A stretch of DNA of 64,000 nt, taken from contig JAHQRK010000009.1 of NCBI GenBank assembly GCA_019828595.1, positions 372,001-436,000 on the forward strand, read 5' to 3'. Positions 21,002-31,317 of this stretch are shown here, piece by piece. Made by a program: the position numbers and the translations under genes. Each line of letters starts with the position of its first letter. The first letter of the stretch is position 1. The notes under the pieces are model-generated. The model saw only the letters and a list, made by a program, of their open reading frames with translations, had not been told where the DNA came from and ran no database searches. Source of the DNA: Aphanomyces cochlioides. Taxonomy: Eukaryota > Oomycota > Saprolegniomycetes > Saprolegniales > Verrucalvaceae.

Positions 21002-24000
21002 ATGGAAGGTTGCTCCACGTCGTTCTTGCCTGGAGATGCACTTATGGTGCCAGAAGGATCGAAAGCGTTGCTTCCACCAGTGCTCACACGGTTGATCCGA
21101 TTTACCGAAGGCGATCGCGTCAAAACGAGCTTTGGCACTGGTGTCTTTCGAGAGAAAATCAAGTATGTCGTCGTCCACCATGCGCATCGTCAAAGCTTCA
21201 TTTGGCTAGAGGAGCAAATGGACGGCTCGTGTACGTCGTCGACATGGACTCAGGAGCTGTATTGTATTCCCAGGTATCGATTCTATTTCTTCATCCCCTT
21301 GAACTTGACGAGTGTGCGGTGTAGACGTGCTGGATGATGCCGAGATTGCCAGTTCTCACTGGGAACGAAATCCCGCAAGGAGCGACGATTCAAACATCAA
21401 CAGGACGCTCTGCTGTCGTTACTAGCTACAAGTACGCCGCTCAGTATTGTTCTGGGGGACTGACGCTTGACTAGCGTGATGAATCAAGAGTACCAAGTCG
21501 AGTATGAAGACAAAAAGCGCGAAACTCACGGAGTACGATCCACAAACTGCCGGCTTCCCTAAGACTCTGATGCAATCCCTTTAGAGTAAAGATGTCCGCC
21601 TGGCTGCACGCACGCGATGTCGATCCAAGTACGGCCTTGGATTCGTCACAAGTTATCGGTACAGGATCGAGATGAAGAACTGCGCTGGATGACCTCCGAC
21701 GTGTAGAAAAGAAGATGATTTCTACGCGATCATGCTGGACTGCAATGCGACTGCGTTCCTCAAAGTATTGTCGGCTCCTCTCAACTTAGTCTAAGTGTCG
21801 GTTCTGTAGGCGTCGCAAGTGACGGCTGTGGACTTGCGCCTCTTGAATAAAATCCCCAAACCGCTGTCTCCCGACCAAATCCTCGCGGAATTCAATGGAC
21901 GCATCAATCAAAAGCAAGCTCAAGCGTTGTCTGCTGCCAGCGAGAATGCTTATCTAACAGTACGAGCTTACTGCGAGAAGAATGCTGCATCTCTGTCTTC
22001 CATCGCGTCGACGTTTCACTACGGCGCCGACTACACCAAGGCGCTCGGTTCGTTTGTTAATCCTGAATTCCATGACGCCGCCGAGAGAGTGCGCCAAGCG
22101 GGCGAACGAGAGCTCCAGCGACTCGTCGAGCTCTCGGAACTCGTCAAGAAGCGCGTTGAGACGAAATTGGCAACCAATGCTGAGCTTGTCGAAGTACAAT
22201 CCTCGTGCCTTAAGCTGTATCTGAAGGCGAAATGTTGTAGCTCACCAAACACTCCAAGAAGATCCTCAACGGTATCGGCAACAGCATTGAAATCCGCCAA
22301 ATTGCTGAAGAACTTGGTCGACAATTGCAAGCAGGAGCTCAAAGTGGAGATGGAGCGGCTTTGGTCGGGCAATTTAAGACAATGCTCCAAGCTCGTGTCG
22401 AGCAGCAGCAGCGTCGCCTGCGCATGATGAAGCCGGATCAATTCCTCAACGATTTGGAGCAAACTTTGTCGCCCCGTGGCATCAAGGTAGAGTTTGTCCT
22501 ACTATCACGTCCCAGAGAGATTCGATGGTGTAGAGCAAGGGCAAGGCTTTGGTGTATGAGCTAGCATCAAGGGATAAGTCATTTGCTAGCCTGGATCCGC
22601 TTGAAATGATGGAGCGCTTGGAGCAATACCTGCCAAAAGTCACACAGCATGCTACCGTCATCGTCAACGTAACCTACAATGGAAATGAGGCTGACTAAGT
22701 GTCTTCTGTGTGTCTAGGAAGGCGAAGTTATGCTGGCAAAGTTCCAAGCGAGCAAGCAAGGCCGTACGATTCTTGCCAAGGCCAAGGAGTTAGCGCAAGT
22801 CACTGACGATGATCCGTCCAAGCTGCGTGAAAAAGTCACTGAAGCAGTCTCAAAACGCAAAGTCAATGTACATCATCGCTGGTGTTTCCTCATATAACGC
22901 CTTTGCCTTGGTAGGAGCTTGCAAAATGGGGACGAACGCTAGCTGTCGACAAGGCAGCGCGGCAGGAATTCGTCGATCAGGTACTCGTCTACCAACGGCT
23001 TGCATTGATTGTGCTGCTTCCATCAGATTAAAAATCGCTGCCTGGATTTCCTCATGTCCGTCCTGCCTTCGATTGAAGTCGATCCCATCATGTAGGAAAA
23101 CAAACGCTCATGTGCAGAGTTTTCACGGTTTCTTGGTGGCAGTGGCACGAAAGACGAAGTCGACTATTCCATCTCGCAATTGGATCTCTCGAAATTCAAA
23201 GTGCGCAAGGAAAAAGTTGCCGTCAAACTCGGTGTCGCCACTGACGACGATGTAAGTTTCACCGTGAAATTCACGTTGAACTGCTGGATATTCTAGGTCT
23301 TGACGATGAAAGCAACCCACTTGAGCGCTGTGATCCCAGGATTGCATTGGACATTTGTCCAAAAGAAGTTTCCATACTTGCATGGTGGTGGCACGGCCGA
23401 CGCAGAAGTGACGGGTGGCTGCGTCTCGCTCGGCTTTCGAGCTGAAAAAGTCGACAAAGGCAACGGCGAGTGGGAGCCAACGCTCGCCGTGTCGTCGATC
23501 GAGATTGAAATCAAAGAAGAGCTCAAACTCAAAGTGAACGGCAGCTGGTTCTCATCAGTGTACAATCTCCTCGCTGCGCTCTTCAAAGACTTGATCAAGG
23601 ATTACATTGCCTCGACGCTAGAAGGCAGTTTGATCGACCGCCTTGTCTCCCTCGTCACTACGCTCAATGCATTCATGAAGGACTACTGGCCAACGCTGCT
23701 CAACATTCTCAACGTCACTGTCGAGCAGCTTCCGACCGCAAGCCCATGGCGAGGGGCGAAGCCACTGATGCCTCCAATGCCCAATGAAGAAGATTTGACA
23801 TTTACAATCTCCGACTTGCCGATAATTCTCACAAAACGTAAGTCTTTCAGTCCATGGTGGCCACTTGATATCCTCTTGTTTAGGTGCCAGAGATCGCATG
23901 GCTAGTGTGTCTGCTGTCTCACAGAGCTCGAGTGCGCTCACGGAGACGCAGCGTGCTGAACTACAGTGCATTCCATTGCATTCGACAATTGTCGGTATCA

Positions 24001-25093
24001 ATGGCTTGTCGTGCATAAAGTTGTCGACGAACGAAGTGAAAAAGCTGCTCAAGGAGCTCCCAGCGCCGATCAAACTGCGGTTCGCCGCTGCTGTACCTGA
24101 AGACGACTTTCAAGTAAAACCTCGGCGACGACTTCGTACGTTCGAAGTCAACTTTGGCGAAGGTTCCCTCGGGCTGAAGCTACGGTCGCGTCCTCTGGTA
24201 CTTCGACTGCAGCTATCTCTGTAAGATTGTCAACTTGTACAGGCTCGCAAGAGTGTAATCGTTGCTGGGTTTATTCCCGACCGCAGTGCGAGTGAAGAAC
24301 CGTTGCCAGAGATGGGCCAAGCTGAAGCCAGCGGTCAAATTCGACCAGGACAATTGCTTCTTCGAGCAAATGGCATTGACGTCAGCTCGATGAGCTTCAA
24401 TGAGGTTTCAGCTTCCTTTTGACGGATTTCTAACGTTCAATAGGTACTCGAGACGCTCAAAAATCTACCCCGCCCCGCTGTTCTCACCTTTTCAACCAGT
24501 CCTGATGGCATCGTGTCATTGAAAGACTGGCCGCCATTGATTGAGCTAGACCACAAGGAAATCGGCGATGAAACTTATGTCGTCGTGACTGGATTTTCAC
24601 GATTGCCATCCCATGCTAAGAACTCAAAACAAGTCGCTGAAGACGACAAGGTTGTTGCTGTCAATGGCCACAACGTGTCGAAACTGCACTACGAGAAAAT
24701 CATGACTCTACTGCGGAAAGCCATGGAATCCCCTCCATATACCGTTGGATTCTGCAAGAAAGACAACCCGACACAAATCGAGACAGTCACCTTCCCCAAG
24801 GGCCCCATGGGTATTCTCTTTCGGAGCGACAAGGTACAAAGTCCATCAACGTGCCTCAAGCTAAATGGAAGATCTAGGACAATGCAGTGTACGTGAAGAA
24901 ATTCGTCGCGGGGCTTGGTCCAGCCGAACGCAGTGGTTTGATCCATCGCGGTTGCGTAATTCTCCAAGTTTGTGGCAAGAACGTCGATGGCCTCGAGCTC
25001 CAAGCCGTCGAGCGGTTGATCGCCAATGCTGAGCCACCGTACCACGTTACAGTCCGCGACATGGACATGGAGAGAACATTGTCGCTGCTCTAA
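21002..25093 (+). CDS. 18-exon multidomain PDZ-repeat protein
   Basis: Exons by hand: 21002-21162, 21210-21273, 21325-21431, 21475-21532, 21585-21658, 21707-21764, 21810-22193, 22241-22486, 22534-22668, 22718-22861, 22915-22980, 23027-23077, 23120-23251, 23297-23837, 23884-24197, 24243-24404, 24444-24833, 24878-25093. All phases agree, giving 1,100 residues. N-terminus: three SH3-like beta modules (DRVKTSFGTGVF; TIQTSTGRSAVVTSY; RCRSKYGLGFVTSY). Middle: alpha-helical and charged, then about 180 residues in one exon (23297-23837) with alternating strands and an amphipathic helix, loosely like lipid-binding TULIP proteins (weak). C-terminus: two or three PDZ-like units (NFGEGSLGLKL; FPKGPMGILF; GLIHRGCVILQVCGKNV). 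Probably a membrane-associated scaffold. Confidence 0.75.
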
Positions 25094-26432
25094 CACATAG
25101 ACCAAGTTTGTTTCTATCGCGATTATTCGGCTGCAGCGATCGATCGCAGGAACATGCAGCGCTCGCACGGAGAGTGTAATGTCTGGATTTTCAGTCCACA
25201 CCTCTTTCGTCTCCACCTCGAGCAGATGGCTTGCATTGTCTCGTACAGACCACTTGTATCATGGACGCTTTTTCCTGGCCACAACCTCTTGCCACAAGAA
25301 ATCACATCCTCTGAAACGCCGTTTTGAAAGATATACAGCTCACAGTGTCTATAACCTTCCTCGGTGCTCTAGCCACGCTAAAAGCCATTGGAAACCCTCG
25401 GAATCGTTGTGAAACAATGCCATCCAGCGCTGCTAACCTTCGTTTCTTGGTCTGTGAAATGTCCGCAACGTTAGTCGTCGTTGCACTTTCCATACCAAAA
25501 CAGAGTACAGAAAAACCTGCTAGTTTAAACACCTCGGATAGCTAAACGCCTTTCGAACTGAACAGGTTTTCAATCCACGGACAGATTTCCATAAATGTCG
25601 ACCCTGGTAGATTGAACAAAAACCTCTCATGCTAAACGAAGTAATTTGATCAAATATGAGTTGTACAACGTAACGTCAGAACACATCGTTGGTTAGCCAC
25701 ACATTGTTAGTCTTGGTGGAAGGATGGTCGACTTGAGATGGAAGACAAAGTCACCATGCTGAAGATGATCGATGAAGGCACCCCATACGAAGACATCAAG
25801 AAGCGCTTCAAGTGCTCGGTTGAGACAGAGTAGAGTGTATTGATTGATGAACGACAGACGTTACTTCTGGAAATGTCCTGATACCAGACGGTAAATTAGT
25901 AACTTGAAATGTGTATGCCTATACTAACGCTTCGATAAAGCTATAGCTGAACACCTTTGGAATTGAACAAGAATCCCACTCCACCGCGCGTTGTTCAAAC
26001 AAGCAGGTTTATCTGTACTTGTACCCTTCCAAATTATACAATGATAGAGGTTCATTATCATTTCTGACAGTATTATGTACTCTAAGTACTCCAAAGTACC
26101 GACAGAACGGCAATCTCGCCATGTCCAAGGCAGCCAAAGTCTCCAGCTCAGTAGACTCTTGGAGTTGGCGAAGCGCTGGTTGAGATCTTTCAAGCATGTA
26201 CGCAGAAATAGACGGCTGAAATTGACTGACTTTGGATCTCGTATGTAAAGTCGGAGCGGAAATTTCTCACAAAGCGAAATGCCGTGTAGAGTAGATTTAT
26301 CTTGGTTTCATTATACCCTGCTGATGAAGATCCACTATCCTGTACGCAAGTGCTTGGAAATCGTATGGGCTGACGGCAAGATGACGATCGCCAGAGATGG
26401 AGTGCGCCATTGATTAGGCCGACATTTCCCAA
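25094..26432. other. Intergenic region with weak coding traces
   Basis: 1.3 kb without an assignable gene. On the minus strand near 25,100-25,530 there are coding-like pieces (for example VETKEVWTENPDITLSVRA) interrupted by stops; they may be a decayed gene. A short helix-turn-helix fragment lies at 25,738-25,833. Confidence 0.35.
25738..25833 (+). pseudogene. CENP-B/pogo-type HTH fragment
   Basis: A 31-codon frame whose core, KVTMLKMIDEGTPYEDIKKR, resembles the N-terminal helix-turn-helix of CENP-B and pogo/Tigger transposases. No DDE domain or terminal repeats were seen nearby, so it is probably a remnant. Confidence 0.35.
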
Positions 26433-27649
26433 GTGGCGATCGAGATGAAAGTAGCAGCCATGCGTGCGCTGCTTGTGGCGACCGCAGCCGTCCACGCTGT
26501 CGAGTTTCGCTTTACAAATCAATGTGATTATACGATCAACCTCCATGGCGGTGGCAGTGTCTTCATTTGTGATATTCAACCTGGCGCGACCATCGGCAAC
26601 AATTGCGGTGCAGCAGTGAACATAGGCACGCTTGGCCTCTTCAAGCACACAGCCACGAATGAAGCCAATTGTACGTACTTGAATCCGACGCTCAACTGTT
26701 GACTTATGTGGATTTTTTAGTGATTGAGTGGTCGCTCATCAATGGACCTGGAATGAATCTCGCTTGGTACGACGTCAGCAATATTCCACCTGGCCCTGGC
26801 TGGTGCTCCAGCTTTGCTGACTGCAGAGCGTTCACTGGCGGCAAAAAGGGCTACAATGTCCCAGTCGTGGTCAAACCAACCAAGCACAACAACGGCGCGA
26901 ACTGCAAGACGTTGACTGTAACGTCCGCAGATGCCCCAGATGCCTACCTCTACCCTGCAGACAACACAAAGACCCACAGCTGCCCCATGGATGAAGTGTT
27001 TGACGTGACCTTTTGCCCAGGCAACAATAGTCCTCCGACTCAACCACCCAGCACTGCCGCCCCCACGGCCAAACCAACCACTGCTGCTCCTCCACCAACT
27101 GATCCACCGACACAAAAGCCAACAAAAGCCCCTACTGCACCACCTACAGTCTCCCCCCGAGTTGAAGAGCCAACTCAAGCTCCAACAGCCGCACCGACAG
27201 CAGCACCAACAGCAGCCCCCACCCAGGCGCCAACTCAAGCTCCTACTGAGGCCCCCACTGCTGCCCCTACCGAAGCTCCCACTCAAGCCCCCACAGACGC
27301 TCCAACAGCAGCTCCCACTGAAGCTCCATCCGCAGCTCCTACCGACGCTCCCATAGTTACAACTTCGTCGCCATCTAGCTCGGGTAATGTCAGACCATGG
27401 CGTCAATGCGGCGGCAAGGGCTTCAATGGCCCAACTTCCATCTGTGTCACGGGCCACTCGTGTGTTCCAGTGAGCGACTGGTACTCGCAATGTGTTCCTG
27501 ATGCCCCCAAGTCCGGCGAGCTAGCTACGTGGGCACAATGCGGTGGCGTGGGCTATACTGGCCGTGGCAACTGCCAAGAACGTGATGAATGTGTCAAGAG
27601 CAACGACTACTTCTACCAATGCTTGCCCAAGAAGGAAGCGACTCGTTAA
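26433..27649 (+). CDS. Secreted thaumatin-like protein with two CBM1 domains
   Basis: Two exons, 26433-26670 and 26721-27649 (50-nt intron), 388 residues. A signal peptide ([13 protein letters not shown]) is followed by a thaumatin/osmotin-like domain (about 21-185: [17 protein letters not shown], many cysteines, LAWYDVSNI). Next is a Pro/Thr/Ala-rich linker (about 195-300, many APT repeats), then two fungal-type cellulose-binding CBM1 units, [11 protein letters not shown]...QCVP and [15 protein letters not shown]...QCLP. Thaumatin-like proteins can bind or cut beta-1,3-glucans; CBM1 binds crystalline cellulose. In an oomycete this suggests a protein bound to its own cellulosic wall or to plant wall. 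Convergent with the NADH dehydrogenase gene 137 bp away. Confidence 0.88.
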
Positions 27650-27786
27650 GTAATAGATCTATCATCGAGTCTATTTCCCGAGCAACGCGTTTGCGTCATT
27701 GCATAGCCTCAAGGGAGCTAGGGCGAGAAATGTCTTGGGGGCAACTGAGGCCCACCATGCATTTAGTTTGAGATCATTCTATCTAT

Positions 27787-29436
27787 CTAGAATCGCGAGA
27801 CGTCGCGGCCAACGACCATTGCCTTGATCCAGTCGATTGGTACTTGGAGACGGAGACGCCAGCTACCGAGTTTGGTCAAGTAGGCGCTGCGCCAGACAAA
27901 CCACGCCTGCCAGCCTCCAAACTTGGCCAGCGGCGTGCTCTTGTTGCCAATATGGACGTCTTTGGCTTGGAACAAACCTTCATACGAGCCAACGTACGCC
28001 ATGAGGCCCTTGCTGTCAAAGCGATAGGGCTCAATTGGGCGCTTGAGAAGTAGATCGAGCAAGTACAAGGCTTGGCCTTGAGCCTTTTGAGCCGTCGCGG
28101 GCAATGGATAGTTTTCAATTTCAGCGCAGTCTCCAATGGCAAAAACCGACGAGCTGTTTTGCAAGCCCAGAAAAGGTTTAGCGTCCTTCTCGGACGAAGG
28201 AAGTCCGAGCACCTGGAGGACGAATGTCAATCGATGCAACAGCAGGGAATAAAGCCAAACCTGGCAGAATTGGTTGGTTAAGATGTTTCCCCTCTTCGAC
28301 TTGGCCCATTGCAAGGATTTCGTCAGCTCGTTGGGACCGACTCCAGCCGTCCAGACGACAAGCCCGCAGGGAATCTTTTCGCCAGATTGGAGCACGACGG
28401 CATCCGCCAAAACTTCCTTGCAGTTATTCTTGATGATATTCATGCTGTCGCGTTTCTTAATGTTGCGCATTGCTTGGTCCCGAAGTGCTGCGTCAAACAT
28501 GGAAAGGATCTCTCCGGCATCGACGAGTGATACTCGAAGCAGATTCGATACCTATGACCATCGTTATATCAGCACCGACGCCATCAAGCGTGGACTAACT
28601 TGGGGATAGAATCGCGTCAGATCTTCCACGACAAAGTCATACAGCTCGGCGCAAAATTCGACGCCAGTGGGGCCACCGCCGACGACAACAAAGTGGAGCA
28701 ATTGGCGCTGCACGTCTTCGGGAACACCAGGTTGCGTCGCCAACTCGAAATTTTCAACGATGCGCCTGCGAATTGCTCCTACAAACAAAACCATTAAGAG
28801 GGAAAAGATGGAGAAGAAGCATACGAGCATGGTGGATTTCCTTGAGAAAGAAAGCATGCTCTTCCACACCAGGTAGTCCAAACGTAAGGGGACGAGAGCC
28901 ACAGGCCACCACGAGCATATCGTAGTTGACTTTGTAGTCCCGATTCGAGAGTGAGCTCTTGCATTGGAGTTGTTTCTTCTCAGTATCAATCGCCTTGACA
29001 CTCGCCAAGATGAAATCTTGTTCGTGGCGGAATACCGTCTCGCGAACAGGTTCAGTGATCGAGCGAAACTCCAGCGTCCTAGGGAACGATCAAACTTGAA
29101 CACAGTCAACCAAACGTACCCGACAGTTGTGCTCGCAAGCAACGGCGTATACAAGAAATGCTACAAAGAGCAATCACTCCACTGGATCACTAGCGGTTCC
29201 CGTACATTGCGCTCTGAAACAACGACGAAATCGACGGGTTTTCCCATCGCTTGCTCGATTTCTTGGCGATAATCCTTGCCTTTGATCAAGAGCTTGTAGC
29301 CGGCCCATCCCGTTCCAACAATCACGACGCGGAAGCGGTCACCGGCATCGGCCGCAACATTATGCGCCAATCGAGAGCGACCCGCTAGCAAGGGAACAAA
29401 GCGCGGGAGGCAGCGTGTAGATCGACGAAGGAGCAT
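27787..29436 (-). CDS. Type II (alternative) NADH dehydrogenase, mitochondrial
   Basis: Six exons by hand: 29436-29206, 29160-29120, 29078-28825, 28778-28600, 28551-28261, 28212-27787; introns 41-48 nt; 473 residues. An Arg-rich, acid-free N-terminus (MLLRRSTRCLPRFV) fits a mitochondrial presequence. Two dinucleotide folds: FAD-binding VVIVGTGWAGYKLL and NAD(P)H-binding HFVVVGGGPTGVEF; then VFAIGDCAEI, the second FAD contact. The C-terminus (WFVWRSAYLTKLGSWRLR) is the amphipathic membrane anchor. Such enzymes oxidise NADH and reduce ubiquinone without pumping protons. No EF-hand insertion, so probably not calcium-regulated. Confidence 0.9.
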
Positions 29437-29975
29437 GAGGATTGCGGAATGAGGTGAACTGCGGATATTTTGGCTGGAAAAGAAGATTCGCCACAGTCGC
29501 GTGACACAAATTATCCGGATATCGAACAAGTAAAGCATTTCATTGGCTATAAATAAATAATTATAGCCAATCATCGAGTAGTGTGCCATTTACACTCATG
29601 ATCGCAATGACCGCCGTCAAGACACCGCTTGGCATCCTGCCGTCTCTGTATCAACGCAATGGAGCCACCAGCAGTTAGCAGTGGCAACGAAATTTTATCC
29701 AATGATGCAAGGACTTCGTATGGCACGTCAAAACCACGCGTGGATTTGTCGAAGATGTGGACTCCAAGCCCGTCATTCTATATGACAAACACTCAGCAAC
29801 GGTCACTTGCCCTCACTTGGCTGCATTGATGTGGCAGTTTTTTTACTTTTTCGCTAGATGGTTCCTAAAATGGAAGTTATACATATATTATATACGTTAA
29901 TAGACATATACATAGTTTAGATTTTGGAGACGACATAGTAAAATTAAGATAAAATTGTAAATCTGCAGAGTCGAC
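29437..29975. other. Divergent intergenic region
   Basis: About 540 bp between the NADH dehydrogenase start and the next plus-strand gene. TTATCCGGATATCG at 29,511-29,524 lies 75 bp upstream of the dehydrogenase ATG. 29,590-29,830 has short coding-like pieces of no known family; 29,860-29,960 is AT-rich. Confidence 0.4.
29511..29520 (-). promoter_or_regulatory. TTATCCGGAT upstream of NADH dehydrogenase
   Basis: Copy of the recurring motif, 75 bp upstream of the ATG at 29,436. Confidence 0.4.
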
Positions 29976-30980
29976 ATGAATGTGGCGCCACCGCCTGGAG
30001 ATGTCGGCCACTTGGTTCCGCCTGTAAATCCAGCACCGCTTGTTCCAGTGGCGCCGAGACCAATTGTTCTTCAGCTGCCAAAGAAAGACGTACCTCCACC
30101 ACTTTCACTCGCCACAGAAGTGCGTGCAACCAAAGATGCTGCAAGGAATCGTTTGATGGTTCAAGTCAAGGCTGGAGCTGGTGTGCTATATTCACTCCTG
30201 AATCCAGTCTCGCACGACTATGAACCGCCAGATGTGACGTGGATTGAACTGCTCGAAGCGATTGCACTGCTTCCGTCGGGAAAGCCGCAAGGGATGGTCG
30301 AAATTATCGCTGAAGTGTATCGGATCATGCCATACGGCGACTTTCGCAATCGATTCCAAAGCGATTTCCGCCACGAATTATATGTCAAGTCCAAAATGAC
30401 ACCTCGAGAAGGGCTCATTCTCAAGGATAAAGTGAATCGATTCCTCCGAGCTGTCATGGCCGACCCGATCCACGGCTACGTCACATCCAAGACCCACATC
30501 CACGGCGATCTTTTCAGCGACGACGTGGTAATTACGTCAGTAGGCAAAGGATATGTTCGAGCATATCGTGCGTCAGACGGCTTTTATATCGTCGTCTTTG
30601 CATGGGGCCATGGATTTATTCACGAGTCAAGTCTTCGAGCCTCCAACACGACACGAATGAAGAAACAGACAAATGTACGAACAACTTCAGCCGTCACTCT
30701 TAACTTTTCCTGGTAGAAGCGCCCCCTTGACAGTACGTTAGACGCAACAGCGTCGGCGCAAAAGCACCAAAAGACAAGTAAGCTGTCGCCTCGAATGATT
30801 CATTGACGTCACTCATGAACTGTAGATGTATTGGACGACGTGATGCATCGTCCACCCGACTCGATCGTGTCCAAGGTAAGCCAAACACATTGAAATCCGT
30901 GGAATAAACTCAATGGCGCGTAGGCATTCTTGAAGGAATTGGCAAGAGTTAGACAGGAAGCAAGGCAAGACAATCAGTGA
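29976..30980 (+). CDS. Unknown protein with C-terminal SH3-like module
   Basis: Four exons by hand: 29976-30674, 30717-30777, 30826-30875, 30924-30980; 288 residues. The N-terminus (1-45) is Pro-rich; a predicted helical domain (about 50-165) follows, then a beta-rich module near 175-215 (VVITSVGKGYVRAYRASDG then FYIVVFAWGHGFIHE). That pattern, a Gly-x-Gly turn, an Arg..Asp-Gly turn and an aromatic strand, matches the repeated modules in the PDZ gene (21,002-25,093) and other oomycete proteins I have seen. Function not known. Ends head-to-head with the SFI1-like gene. Confidence 0.7.
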
Positions 30981-31317
30981 AGATAAAAGTGCCCCAGTAG
31001 GCCGCAGTCAAGTTAAAGCTTGTATAAAGCCTTGAAGATGATTATGACGATCAAATCCTAGCCTTTGAGTCGATGGAAACAAAGCTCCAGGTGCTCTCGT
31101 TGGCCTCATTGCATTGGATTCAGTTATCACTCTGTACCTGGCGAAATGGCAAAGGCAGAACAAAACGAAATGTGCCAATCTTGCCGAGGATTGACTTGAT
31201 CATCGCAGCAGAGGCAGGACACTTGCGCTGCGGTTCTGAGCTATCATGTTCGATTGTGTTGTTAATAATGCATGGACTAGATAGTCCATAGGGCTCGGAG
31301 TGCATCCAGTAGAGCGT
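30981..31317. other. Convergent intergenic region
   Basis: 337 bp between two convergent genes; nothing recognised. Confidence 0.4.

Noticed and set aside
24689..25216. 175-codon minus frame overlapping the end of the PDZ gene
   Set aside because: Mostly antisense of confirmed PDZ exons; only about 40 codons lie outside, and upstream stops block a full gene.
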